64,000 nt of DNA, from positions 682,001 to 746,000 of the forward strand of contig JASXTE010000021.1 in the NCBI GenBank assembly GCA_030280995.1, written 5' to 3'. The notes under the pieces are model-generated. The model did not search any database and was not told the origin of the DNA. It was given only the letters and a program-made list of their open reading frames with translations. Shown here piece by piece: positions 32,757-44,342 of this stretch (positions are counted from its first letter, which is position 1; every line of letters begins with the position of its first letter). Both the position numbers and the translations under genes were made by a program. Source of the stretch: Hemileia vastatrix. Lineage: Eukaryota; Basidiomycota; Pucciniomycetes; Pucciniales; Zaghouaniaceae.

Positions 32757-35700
32757 TTACAAAGATTTGAGCTGTAATAGTGGCAAAGTGTCTGAGAGTT
32801 TGTTCCTCCCTATGGTTTTAGTCATAATGTCAGCAATGTTGTCATGAGTAGAAATCCAGGAGAGAGAAGCCAGTTCATCGTATAGTATTTCATTCACATA
32901 ATAGAAGTCTCGCCTCATGTGTCTGGAACGTTTGTTAGAAGGTGAATCTTCTGCAACATGGACAGATGATTTGTGTTGCAAAAGAGCTTAAGTTTAAACT
33001 TGATGCCTTTAACATCCTCTATGAGGTTCTGGATCCATATTCCAGTCCGAGTCCCATGACTTAGGGCCATATTTTCTGCGTGTTGTGATGAAATTGAAAC
33101 AAGTGGTTGTCGCTTTGCACTCCAGCTAATAGGTACCCCATGGTACATGATGACATATCCATGATTGGCCCGATCTGTAGGACTAGTCCAACTTGCATCT
33201 GTATAGACATGCAGTGGTTGATCTTTGATATATTGAGGTTTTATAATGAGTGCAAGACCTTGATTGGCTTCCAGATAACCTAGCAAATGATTAATGGCAA
33301 CCCAATGTTCGGGCTGTGGATTTTGGGCAAAACGTGATAGGAAATTGACACTATAAGAAATATCGGGTCTTGTACCAACTGCGAGGTAGATCATTGAGCC
33401 AAGGATACTGAGGTAGTTTCGTTGGTTGAGTTTATCGGTCAGTTTGATAATGCCATTTTCTGGATGACTGGGGAGTGTAGTCAGGTACCGGTTGTGGGAG
33501 GGGTTGTGTTCTTTCAATATTCTAGAAACTAAAGCACCCTGATTCAGAGCAAAGCCTCCATCAATGTGTTTAATATCCACACCAACAATAGAAGTAATAG
33601 TACTAGACCATTTTATATTCAGAATGCCATCTAAATTTTTTGATAAAGTATTTAACACTAAATCAGAACAACCAGCAACTATACCATCATCAACATGTAT
33701 CCAGATAATCCCCCTGTCACTATTATTACCACTACTAATTATATATAGACTAGAATCATAAAAACTAGGGATATAACCAAGTTGTCGAAGTTTGGAGGAC
33801 AAATGTTTCCACCAGCAGCGTGCCGCCTGTTTTGTCCCATATAAGGCCTTTTTTAATTTTAAAACTTTATTGTTTATTTTTTCATGTTCATAAAAACCTT
33901 CAGGTAATTCTATCCATACATCTTCATCAATTTTTGAGTGTAAGTAGGCTGCTGTGACATCAAAACTATGGACAGGCCATTGATTCAATGCTGCTGTTGT
34001 TAGAAGGAGTCGTAAAGAAGTGAAAGTTGAAGTAGGTGCAAAGGTATCGTGATAATCTGTTCCTTCAACTTGGGTGAAGCCTTTGGCTACAAATCTAGCT
34101 TTTCTTTTGATAACATTCCCTGCACCATCTCGTTTAATGCTGAAAACCCATTTTCCCTTCATAACATTCTTGTTTTCTGGCCGGTCAACAAAATCCCAAA
34201 CATCCATCTTTTCCATATTCTCCATTTCATTCTTACATGCCTTTACCCACTCTTTATTTTCCCCATCTTTCATTGCCTGTTTGTAGGTCCTAGGTACACC
34301 ACTCATAATTTCCACACAATTACGCTCAATGTCATCCGCAGTTCTGTCTTGCTCACGAATTTCTTTAATCTCATCAAAATTCAGCAAATCAATTTTATTA
34401 GTGATAAAATCCAAGTCCATTTTTTGTTTTTTTTGAATTTTACTATTATGGTCTTGAGTATTGTTACTTCTAGCTAGATCAGTGTAATTTCGATTTTTAA
34501 CAGGTCTGCGGACTTCATAGGTTTGAGATTTCAAGTCTCCAGGAAAATGTACCCATATGCTTTCATAGTATTTATTTTTAATCTTATCATACATTATCCA
34601 TCCTTTACCTCCCACAGAATATCCAAGTACAACACATTCAATGCCTCTTTTATCAAGTTTTTTTCTTTTTTCTGAAGGTAAGTGAACATATCCTACTTCT
34701 CCAAAAATTCTCAAGTGAGAAAGATCAGGCCGATAACCCATGAAGGATTCAAAAGGTGTATTGGTAAGACAGGTGCTGTTGGGAACCCTGTTGTATACAT
34801 ATGCTGCCCATAAATAAGCCCTGCCCCAGAACTCCTCAGGTAATTTGCTATCAACAAGCAGTGTCCTACCACTGTCAGATACAGTCCTGTTGAAACGCTC
34901 AATTTTGCCTTTTTGTCCATGAGTGTATGGCATGCTATGTTCGTGAAAAATTCCCTTCTCAGCCATCCAAATCTTAACTTGATTATTGACATATTCAGTC
35001 CCATTATCTGTACGTATAATTTTTACTTTGTGGTTACTGTAGTTTTCCAGTAAGTTAACAGTCCGGACAATTGATCCAAAAACATCTATTTTGCTCTTTA
35101 GAAGTTCACAAACAAAAAAAGAGGTGTGCAGGTCCTGAAAAGTAATCATGTATGTGTAACCTTCTGGAGTTGGTGGTAGTGGACCAACTAAGTCAGTCGT
35201 TATGATCTCAAGTTTTTGTAATGATCTGTTCGTTGGGTGCCATGATGGATTTTGACGGCGTTCACTTTTTGATTCTTTACATGCAGTGCAGTTGAGTGAC
35301 CCAGCAGGTAAGAATTTAGGAAGTCCATTGGCTCCTCCAAATTTGAATAGTCGTTTGATGCATTTGAGAGATCTGTGACCAAGACGGCGATGCCATACCA
35401 TCAAAAGATTATCATTGTCATTGTTTAAAGAAATATCAGCTGGGCTGGGAGCAACTTCAGAAGGACAGATAGCGACAGAAAGTATTTTATTACTAGGGAG
35501 ATATTTATCATCTATGGTAACAGGATTAGGCAACACCCATTTCCTATCCTTATATTCTGCTTTGAGTAAATAGAATCCATCTCTGTCCAGAATAAACATA
35601 TCCTTTTCATAAACCCCAATCTGTCCTCCTCCCTCTATAATAGCAGCAGGGGATATTAAAGTGCTACTTGCTGATTCACAAAACAAGACACCATTCAATG

Positions 35701-36178
35701 CCAGTATATTCCCATCTACATCCCAAAAGTTAAGAGTCCCCATGCCTGTGATGAAAGGAGGTTTAGAGAGGTGGGTGGCTACTTTCAGTGGTATAGGATT
35801 TTTAAAGGGCTTGAAATTGACTAGCTGGTCTTTGTTTCCAGTTAGGTGGTGAGTGGCACCACTATCAAGGATTGGACTTGGGTGGGTGTAAGATACATTG
35901 GCGCGGGCCTCTTTGATTCGGGGTTCATCATCTGCAGCAATTAGATTCTCGCCAATCTCGGTGATTTTAGTAAAAGTTTGTGGGCTCACATTTCTTTGAT
36001 GAAGGGATGGAAGACATGGAGCTGGTGACATGGAGGTGGTTGGGTGAACAGAAGGTTGGTAAACTGGATACAAGGTTGGGTAGTATGTTTGGTAATTCAA
36101 TGAGTTGCCGCAGTTTGATACAGGTGGAGGTGGATAAAAATAGGAGGTAGATAAGTTATACGGGTTGTAGCAAGCCAT
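32757..36178 (-). CDS. G polyprotein: protease, integrase, RT, RNase H; one frameshift
   Basis: A 1087-codon frame (36178-32915) starts with a Tyr/Pro/Ser-rich head of about 110 residues. It continues with protease ILDSGATHHLTGN, the integrase zinc region (WHRRLGHRSL, CTACKES), core residues TTD, RTDNGTEY and GKIERFNRT, RT (KARFVAKGFTQVEGTDY, catalytic IHVDD) and RNase H (VYTDASW, SAKRQPLVSISS). This domain order is diagnostic of Ty1/copia. A frameshift near 32970 separates the last part of RNase H (SWISTHDNIADIMTKTIG), open to 32757. No capsid domain or CCHC knuckle precedes the protease. Catalytic residues appear intact; the end of RNase H is out of frame. Confidence 0.93.
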
Positions 36179-36358
36179 GTGTGAGAGATAAAAAATATAA
36201 TAATAATAATAAAATAATATTGATATTGATAATAGCTTGGAGGTTATCCTGAGGGGTTGGTGCTACTGGTTGAGTCTGGAGGTTATCCAAGATAAAGATA
36301 TAAAATCGGGTTACCGAAGGGTTCAGAATTACTGGGGGCGCAGGTCAGGTTTAACGCA
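36179..36358 (-). other. 5' leader of copia element G
   Basis: About 180 nt between the primer site and the ATG. It has a duplicated GAGGTTATCC phrase and an ATT-rich stretch near 36195-36230. No gag ORF is present. Confidence 0.7.
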
Positions 36359-36369
36359 GGCCCATAACC
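36359..36369 (-). promoter_or_regulatory. Primer binding site of G (initiator tRNA-Met anticodon arm type)
   Basis: GGTTATGGGCC directly adjoins the 5' LTR on the minus strand and is complementary to GGCCCATAACC, the anticodon-arm sequence of eukaryotic initiator tRNA-Met. Drosophila copia is known to prime from such a half-tRNA. Confidence 0.75.
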
Positions 36370-36504
36370 TATAGTGGAGACAATCAGGTTTTCATTACTC
36401 TGTGCAAATACTTATATATCTATATACACATAGCTCTAGAATATTCTACTAGTTTCTCATCTCTTCTCGATCATTCTACTAACTTCCCTAAACACTCCAC
36501 AACA
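36370..36504 (-). repeat. 5' LTR of G
   Basis: 135 bp, same ends as 32591-32725, followed by GAAAA. Confidence 0.92.
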
Positions 36505-37700
36505 GAAAAGATGAATAATGGTCATTCAATCTCTTCAGATTCATCTTATCTGTCTCCAGCTCTTCACAACAGATAGATACAGTTTCTTTTAATTTGGACA
36601 AATTATTTTTGATATTTTTCCACAAAGCAACCTTCTTTTCATGAGTTGCTTTATAATTAAACAAATCATCAGAGACTTTCTGAAATTCACTCCTTAAGGA
36701 TTGATACCCTTGCTCAGTTAATAAACCATTAAACTTCTGAGTTAATTGCATATTGTTCATAATATGATTTTGTTTTGCAATAATATCTCTCAAGTACTCA
36801 TCATTAATCTTTGCTATATCTGGAGTGTTTCTCAATAAGAAAACTGAGTAACTTTCCAGACTCTCATAAAACTCAGGGTCAAGAGTTTCATCTATTACAG
36901 CCATATCAGGGTTAATCATTGAGGTAGCACTTAAAAGTAATGGATTAGATACATGAGTTATTTGTCTACTTCTTCCATCCTCTACTAGTCTCAAGGTTTC
37001 TTCTTCCATCTCAGATTTACCTGAAGGAACAGAATCAGCTACAAGAAATGGCACTTGAGAATCAATAGAGGGGCTTACCAGGGTTTGCTGGGTATAACCA
37101 TATTGGGATTTCTTCTTCTTTTGCCTCCTTGATAGGGGTGAGGAGGTGTGGGGTTGACCTGGCTGGGTCTTGACGGACCTGGGTGAGGTAACTGATGCTG
37201 ATTTTGAGATAGGTTGTCTCACTGAGTGTTTAACCAATCCCACTGCCACTTGGAAACTTCCACTTTCTCTTGGGACAGGGGAGACAATGGTTGATGAGCC
37301 CTGGGGGGAAGAGGTTTCTTCTTCTCTTGAAGAAAGGTATCTATCTTTCTCACCTTATCTTCCAGAGCATCTACCCTTTCCCTTACTTTCAAGTTTTCTG
37401 TCCTTAGCTCCTTTATGTGAGTTGACAGATTCTTTACCTATTGAGGCAATGTCATCTTTTTTATCCTGAATCCTTTTGGAAGTTTTTCTGGTGGGTTTAT
37501 TAGAGGCTTCTGATCCTGAGTTGTGTCTACTAGGATTTCAACTTCTTCCATCTCCACATCCTGTTTGGGGTAAGGATTTATTAATCTGAGAAATTCTTCT
37601 TGTTAAAGGAGAACTTACAGAAGTAGGCTCATCATAATCAATTAAGTCTAGTTCCTCCTCACGTGCAGCAGAACCACTTTGATCAGTAATTTTTTTAAAT
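36505..37700 (-). pseudogene. B' gag, N-terminal part
   Basis: A 253-codon segment (37249-36488; its last codons run into LTR G) is collinear with 53099-53830 of B, including the phrase LDPEFYESLESYSV. Upstream, 37700-37250 reads in broken frames as an acidic head, a Lys/Arg-rich region, a coiled-coil-like heptad stretch and a KVEVSKWQWDW motif also present in B. This long N-terminal extension before the capsid domain is unusual for Ty3 gags. It is broken by stops and frameshifts and cut by copia G at 36504. Confidence 0.8.
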
Positions 37701-38613
37701 ATTTAACTGAAATGAAGAAGAGAGACAATAAGATGAATTAGTCTTTATTTTTAATTTAACAGAAATAAAATAAAAATAATAAAAAAATTTTTTGGGATAA
37801 AAATCAACTAAATAATAATTAATTTATAAATTAAAAATAATTAAAAACCAGGATTATAAAATAATCAACTGAAGAAATAAATTAAAAATTTTTATTAAAA
37901 ATTTTAAGATAATTATTTTCAGGATTTAAATCAACTAATTACCTACCAGGACTTAATGTCAACTGAAATAATTAAATATGAATTTTATTAATTAAAAAAA
38001 AATTTTTTTATTGTATTATCAGGATTTAAATCAACTGATTAATAAACTGCCAGGACTTATATTCAACTGAAAAAATTAAATATGAATTTTTATTTATTAA
38101 AACAATTTTATGTCAGGACAATTTTTCAACTGGAACAAATAAAATTTAAATTATCAGGACAAAAAGTCAACTGAAAATTATAATAATTAATTATTAAAAT
38201 TTAATTTTATTATTACCTCTAGGACTAAGAACAATTGCTCTATTATTGTCAACTAGGAAAAATAATAAAAAAAAATATAATAAAAAATTAATTCCAAATT
38301 ACCAGACACCTCCCCCTGTAAAGTGAACAAATTAATGCCACTTACAGAGTGCTGAGTAAAAGGAAATATGTAGCAAATGAAGAGTGCAAAGTGACCCACA
38401 AATAGTAATATCAATAATTACCACGATATATACAACGTTTAGTTAATATATGAACCTAATTTTTGGAGTGCAGTTCGATTCCTGTTTGCAGCCAAAAATG
38501 TTTGTCACGTGACGTATGACCTTTGTCGTTTTTGTCGCTCTCTTGTCCTTACAGGTACTCGAATGCCAATGGTCCCTTCAATTTACGCCCTCAAATCAGG
38601 ATGCGCCATCAAT
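37701..38613 (-). repeat. B' leader with iterated CAGTTGA...TCCTG motif
   Basis: This is the untranslated leader between the primer site and gag. From 37780 to 38280 (minus strand) the phrase CAGTTGA, 5-9 nt, TCCTG recurs about eight times in AT-rich sequence. B (52000-52560) has the same array. A tRNA-3'-end-like segment lies at 38469-38494. Confidence 0.75.
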
Positions 38614-38631
38614 AATTTGGGAAGGCCCCCA
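38614..38631 (-). promoter_or_regulatory. Primer binding site of B'
   Basis: TGGGGGCCTTCCCAAATT on the minus strand, 2 nt inside the LTR end. F (63378) and a decayed form in B (51654) carry the same motif at the same place. The tRNA is not identified. Confidence 0.65.
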
Positions 38632-38633
38632 AT

Positions 38634-39425
38634 TTTCAAGGGGTCCTTTTGGTCTAGAAGATTTGTTCGAGGTTTATACGAGGATTTTAAGGGTTTAAAT
38701 GGACTCTTAACACAAAGTACATGTTTCTTTATCAATTTGATTGTATTACTCAAATAATTAGAGGTGCTTTTAAATATTAATATATTTTATAGATTAAAAA
38801 TAAGTTGTTATAAATACTAATGTTATAAAGTATAGCAATAATAATTGATTTGTTGTAAAATGTAATAAGTAAGTAAGTAAAGAATGTTTTGAAAAGCACA
38901 AAAGTGGAGGCCTTTTATAGGCAAAACATGAGGGAATAAAAGATACGGAATTTACACCATATACTGTAAGAATGTGAGAAAAAGAATGACTAAAAGGAGT
39001 ACATATATGACATAAGAAAATAAATGAATTGGTACGTCAACAAGGGCATCAATTTTATTAGCAATAAAGTATGATTTCCTTGGACTGTCACAATTAGTTA
39101 CATAACAATTAATTAATTATATTACTTTCACGGGATTCCAGATCTTTCAATGAGGCAATATAATAATCTTAAAGTTTTTTTATTATAATTTTATTATTAA
39201 TTTTTATTCCCAATCAATCTTATACTATTGAGCACGGTGTTAGGGAGTAAAAATGTAGGGGACAATTATTTACATTATTTATACTACTTAATGTACTTAA
39301 CTAGTTAGTTGTAAGTAATACTTAAGTAAATAAATAAATAATTGTTTGTAAGAAGAAGGGCCGTGGCTTCAACTCAGTAAAATAATTAATTATTTTACCG
39401 GGTAAGTCTAGTAGCCTGGCTGACA
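38634..39425 (-). repeat. 5' LTR of B'
   Basis: About 792 bp, uninterrupted, with the TATA box (TTTTATA on plus, 38913-38919). It starts TGTCAGCCAGGCTACTAG on the minus strand, followed by an AT palindrome. Confidence 0.9.
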
Positions 39426-40121
39426 CTTGTAGTAAATTAAATAGTTACAAAAAAGAAAAATTAGTAAATATTTAAATTTAATAATAAATGTCCCTTATAT
39501 TTCTATTTTTATTTGTATTTTAATTTTAATTTTATTATTTTTACTTCTAAACACCATGCTCAATGACAGGTTAAAAGAAATAAATACTTAATATTAAAGT
39601 AAATATTAATATTAAAATAACATTTAAAATTGTATTAAAAAAATAATTATAAACAAGAAATTGATATTACTTATTTAAAATTGACACTTACTGTAATTTT
39701 AAATGAAACAATTAATTTCTGATATATTCTGAACATACTTGTTTTGAACACTTTCTTTCTAGAACAATCTTATTATTTGAAATTTCCTTCTTGGAACTTT
39801 CTTTTCTTCTTTTCTCATACTCCTGTATTTAGTGTTCCAAGTCTGTGCTTTGTCTCTCATTTTCCTATAAAAGGCCTCCCCTTTTTGTTGTTTTGGAATC
39901 ATCATTTACTTACTTATTATTTTATTAAAACCATTATACCAATTAAATCTTTATTACTATTATTTATTGTTTTAGTATTTACATCACGTACTTCATAACC
40001 ATTAATTATAATAATATTTATAAAAACTTCAACCTCTTTAAATTTGAGTAAAATTGAATAATATAATTAATATATACTTACCTTGACTTTAAAAGCCCAA
40101 AAATCCACTTATATGCCCCAT
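39426..40121 (+). repeat. 5' LTR of B, piece 2
   Basis: It continues 8757 and aligns with 60145-60818 of the 3' LTR. It carries a TATAAAA box at 39866-39872. Element A interrupts it at 40121. Confidence 0.9.
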
Positions 40122-41557
40122 TGTGGCATCCCAAATCTGGGTAGGCTACTTAGGTGAAAATTTGATTGGACCTTGGTTGGAAGAAAATCATGGTGTTAGC
40201 GGGTGTTAATTTGGTTGAAGGGAGTTAACTGGAGTTTTTTTTGGGTGGATTTATGGTGATTTTTGGATGATTTATGGTGATTTTTTGGAGGATTTATGGT
40301 GTTTTGGAATGGATATATGTTGGTATTCCTATTGTTATTTGATGGTTTCATGGATTGGGTATTGGGTTTATTTTATTTTCTAGGGCTCTCTTGGTATTTT
40401 TGGTGGATTCAGTGTGCTCATGGAGTAGCCATTTTTTTCCGGTGCGCTCCAGTGCGCTCCGGTTTGCTCCAGTGATTTTCCAGTGCAAAAGCGAAGTGTA
40501 CTGGAAAAATTCTCTCATTGTGGAAAAGTTTGGTTATGGTGAAAAGATTAACTCACTCTGGCCAAATTAGCTCATTATGGCAAAAAGAGCTCATTGTGGC
40601 AAAATTTGCTCACAATGGGAAAGTCTGATCACCAGTGCAAAGTTTGGTCACTGCAGAAAAGTCTGGGCACTGTGGTAAAGTTTTGTCACTGTAGGAAAGT
40701 CTGATCACCAGTGCAAAGTTTGGTCACTGCATAAAAGTCTGGGCACTGTGGTAAAGTTTGGTCACTGTAGAAAAGTCTGATCACCAGTGCAAAGTTTGGT
40801 CACTGCAGAAAAGTTTGGCTATTGTGGCAAAATTTGGTTAGAATTTATCATGCTTGTTAGATCAATAGTTTATTGTAGATCCTATGCATGTAGGGTATTG
40901 TTGGAAAGGTCTGGAGGAGGAGAATCAGATAGAAGAAGGAGAATCTTAGTCTTCTACATTTTTTTTGTCTTTTAGTTCCGATAACAAGGGTCTTTTTGAT
41001 AATTAACAATATTTAACATATAACAACAATTATAATAAAAAATATCAACATATAGGGTGCCATTGGATAGCTCTCATCCTTGGTGACTAAAATTTATTTC
41101 TTTTCTTATAAAACTTATAAAATAAAAATATAATAAAGAACAATCTTTAATTTTGGTGGGAAACTGGGTAAATCTGGGGCAGACCTTTAATAAGGCACCT
41201 TTGAACAGATCATCCCAAGGGTAGTTTCTGGGGCACTTTACTGTACTTTTCAGTCTCTGGGGCAAGTGTTGCGGCTTGTTCTAAGTATTTTCTGTGACTT
41301 TTATCAGTGTAATCTGGTATAAGGTATTTGTTTTGGGGGTTTAATCATTTATTGCACTTATTTTTTTCTATATTATAGGTTTCCAACACTTTCAAAATCT
41401 TTCTCTCTGATTTTCAACTTATCCAACTCTTCAAGAAGATCTTCAAGCTTATTTAATTGAATCTTACATTTACTTAGAGGGACAGGGATTTATTTTTGTT
41501 TTTCCAACTCCCTTGGATTCTTCCTGCAGCAAGGCCACTGTAGGAGTCTACTCTACA
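40122..41557 (+). repeat. 5' LTR of A
   Basis: 1436 bp, TGTGGCATCC to TCTACA. An internal minisatellite occupies about 40500-40850. By eye it differs from the 3' LTR at roughly 30-40 positions. Confidence 0.95.
40500..40850 (+). repeat. Minisatellite inside LTR A
   Basis: Degenerate units of about 20 bp such as CAAAGTTTGGTCACTG and AAAGTCTGGGCACTGTGG are organised in a higher-order unit of about 88 bp. The 3' LTR copy lies at about 50550-50890. Confidence 0.85.
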
Positions 41558-41561
41558 GTTT

Positions 41562-41578
41562 TGGCGCCCAATGTGGGG
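41562..41578 (+). promoter_or_regulatory. Primer binding site of A
   Basis: TGGCGCCCAATGTGGGG, 4 nt after the LTR end, a classical TGGCGCC-type tRNA primer site. Confidence 0.85.
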
Positions 41579-41870
41579 TTTGAATTCTCTAGCTTCTGAA
41601 GAAACTTACTTGTTGGACTTCTGGATTTTGGTTTTCTGATTGTTGGATTTTGATTGGTTGGTTATTTGGTGATTCTGGTAACTGGCTGAACCAGTACAGT
41701 ATCTGTGGTAGTAGGGATCTAGGTATAGGGCTGAACCCTTGCTAGATCTGTTGTTTTTGTTTTTTTTTTGTTTTATCCTAGTAAAGGGCTGAACCCTTGT
41801 AGGATACTGTTGGTTGTCTGGTAAAGGGCTGAACCCTTGCAGATTTTATTGGTTTCTGGTGCTATTTGGG
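41579..41870 (+). other. 5' leader of element A with tandem motif
   Basis: The phrase AGGGCTGAACCCTTG occurs three times (about 41734, 41782, 41826). Each copy has GGGCTGAACCC, which can form a short hairpin (GGG/CCC). No ORF is present. Confidence 0.65.
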
Positions 41871-44342
41871 ATGTCTTCTCCATCTGGTGCTGGTGTTATT
41901 GCTGCTGCTGCTGATGATGTCAGGCCTTCAGTAAGGATTCAAACTTCGGATGGGCCCAAGTTTATTGGTGATGATGTAAAGTGGTTTTTAGGCAGATATG
42001 AGGCTGCTGCTGGAATTGATGGGGCTTCTTATTTAGATATGGTGAAGCAGGTAATCTTTTTCATTGGTGATAGGGAAGTTGAGAAGGAGATTACTGGCAT
42101 GGAGGGTTATAAGACTAGGGATTGGAAAAGGCTTAGTAGGGAAATGGTGGACAGATGGGGATTCAGATATTCAATGGTGGATTTAAATAAGGTTGTTGGA
42201 GAATGGCAAGTGCAGGGTGGAATAACTTCTTTGGTGAGTTATAGGAAATTTGTTGGTAGTTTTGAAACTGTGGTGGAATATCTGGTGGAGGTAGAGGAAT
42301 TGGCTCATTAAAATGCAGTCAAAGATTTATTTTGGTCCGCTTTTGGGAGGGATGTTAGGATGGATGTGTTAAAGGAGTTGTCTAGGAAGGGTTTGATGAA
42401 AACCTTACCTAATGGGGAGCAGAATTTGCCTGCTCTTCAGGTGGTTAAAGAATCGGTGGAGTCTCACCTCAAGCTTTTGGCTGTGGACAGTTATCAAGAA
42501 ACCTGTACACAGTATGTCAGCAAGATTAATGAAGTTTTGGCTGATAATAACAATATTATGAAGAAGTCTCAGGAGGCAAGAAAAGCTCAGTTGGGGAAAC
42601 CAGTTCCTAAGGTGGATAAGAATGTGGATAAGGAGATGGTGGACCAATTGGCTGACTTAAAGAAGCAATTGAAAATTTTTGTTCAAGAAACTCAGAAGGC
42701 CAGCAGGGTTTCAGCTTCTACTTCATCATCTTATTCAAGTAGAGGTTATGATAGGAGGAATGGTGGCACTGTTGATGTTTGGATTTGTTCCTACTGTAAC
42801 CGGAAGGGACATAAGTCTAATGATTGTTGGACTTTGAATAGGGATCAGGCTGCTGGTAAAGTAAAATTTGATGGAAAGGTATTTAGGTTTCCTGATGGAT
42901 CTTTTATCAAGCCCAGTGAAGGTCAGGCTCCTTCGGATTTGGTGAGGAGGAATAGTATGGGTGAAAAGACAGCTAGGTTTGAGGAATTGCCTACTGAGGC
43001 TTCTTCTGGTACTGGAAATAATGTTGGAGATAAGGGGAAAGAAAAAGAGGTTAGTAAGGCTACTTTATCTACTTCATATGGTAATTTGGAGTTAGTAAAT
43101 GTTGTTAAGGTGGATGGTGAGTGTATGGCTGGTGTATATGATGTGGAGGCTGCTAGGAGGGCAGCTGCTTCTAAAGCTAGAAGCAGTATTTCTAATCAGT
43201 TAAGGTCAAGAGGTGTAAAGGCAGATTCTAAGAAGGCTGAAGATCCCAAGAAGATTTATATGCCTGAAGAGATTTTTCAGATGCAGAAGGGGATAGCTGA
43301 TATGGATCCCCCTAGTTTTGGTGCTTTTGATCTTAATGGTGATCCTATGCCTTTGGATGATGGTTCAGATACAGAGGAAGATGTGCCTTTAGCTTCTTTG
43401 CCTAGGCCAATCTCTAGTGGGCCAATGGAGGGAGTTAGAGCTACTGTTTATGGTTCTGGTTTGGTCTCTGTGGATGGAAAGGTTCATGGGGATAATTCTG
43501 ACGTGGAGATGTGTAATGTTGTTGGTAATGTGGGACCTCAGGAGTCTTCTAGGGCAAAGGTTGCTAGGAGTAAGGCTCATTATGAGAGGCCAGTGGTTTC
43601 TGGTCAAGAGAATTCTATGGATGTTGTTTTGGGAAGGGTGAATCAGCTTCAGATTCCATTATCTTTGGGTGAATTTTTCACTATTAGTCCAGCTCTTTCT
43701 GAAAATCAGAACAAGCATTTGACTAGGAGAAGAGTGGCTACTGGTGAGGTGAAGTATATGTGTGAAAATGTGGAGAATTTTGGTAATGAGGTGGAGACTC
43801 ATTTTTCTGCTCCTTTGGGATATTTGGTGGTTTCTTTAAATGGCAAAGATGTGAAGGCATTGGTTGATTCAGGCTCACAAATAAATTTAATTTCATTGGA
43901 TCAAGCAACTAGTCTGGATTTGCCAATTAAAGCTGGTGTTGGAGGAAATCTCAGAGGGATAGGTGGGCATGCTACTGAGTTGATTGGTACAGCAGAGCAT
44001 GTAAAGTTAGGTGTAGGTGGAGCTATTGGAAAAGTTCCTTTTTATGTGGCTAGAGGAGCTGTGAAGACAGTTTTAGGAGGGCCATTTTTGATGGATTTTG
44101 AGGCCAAGATTGGTTATCAGTCTGGTGTTGAGATTAGTTTGGAGATTACTGGGGAGGATATGAGGCGGTTACATATGAGGTTGGCGCCCCCAGGTGATGA
44201 GGGTTGGGAAACTAGGCCTGGTGTTTCTGCATCTTGTCAGTGTTGCACTTGCATTAGGAAGAGAAAAGATTTGAAGTCCTCTTCTGGTGTATTTGAGGAT
44301 AGTGGTGATCATTTTGTTGGTGACCCTTCTTTTTTAGGGTAG
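41871..44342 (+). pseudogene. Element A gag-protease (one internal stop)
   Basis: The frame runs from MSSPSGAGV at 41871 to TAG 44340 and is open except for TAA at 42309. The N-terminal gag helix-rich region (VKQVIFFIGDREVEKEI) leads to a Ser-rich linker and the zinc knuckle CSYCNRKGHKSNDC (CX2CX4HX4C, about 42787-42828). A Gly/acidic region follows, then the aspartic protease with ALVDSGSQINLIS (about 43857-43895), and the frame ends SFLG before the stop. Protease in the gag frame plus the slippery site at the end implies Gag-Pro as the main product and Gag-Pro-Pol by frameshift. Length after the leader is about 823 codons. Confidence 0.92.
44330..44342 (+). promoter_or_regulatory. -1 frameshift heptamer of element A
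   Basis: T TTT TTA (44330-44336) is in the gag-pro frame, followed by GGG TAG. The -1 frame is then open for about 40 codons and is the frame of pol. A2 keeps T TTT TTG GGG TAG. A possible 8-bp stem (CTGTAATC with GATTGCAG, about 44364-44400) lies downstream. Confidence 0.7.

Larger units (their letters stand above)
32591..36504 (-). mobile_element. Ty1/copia element G
   Basis: Two 135-bp LTRs (32591-32725, 36370-36504) flank a 3.6-kb internal region. The target duplication GAAAA is at 32586-32590 and 36505-36509. It is inserted in gag of B'. The LTRs differ at only a few positions. Confidence 0.95.
8758..39425 (-). mobile_element. Ty3/gypsy element B', minus orientation
   Basis: It is inserted in the 5' LTR of B with target duplication CTTGT (8753-8757 and 39426-39430). 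In element order: 5' LTR 39425-38634, leader with repeats, gag, protease, RT, RNase H, integrase, PPT near 27719-27732, and 3' LTR 27718-8758 split by solo LTR C. Copia element G sits in its gag region. Confidence 0.9.

Noticed and set aside
33564..34477. Plus-strand ORFs within copia element G
   Set aside because: Shadows of the RT/RNase H and integrase frames on the opposite strand.
38469..38494. A tRNA gene
   Set aside because: Only a 3'-half-like segment is present; the 5' arm of the T-stem does not pair and no D or anticodon arm is seen.
40500..40850. CRISPR-like array in LTR A
   Set aside because: Units are degenerate and contiguous without unique spacers, and the context is a eukaryotic LTR.
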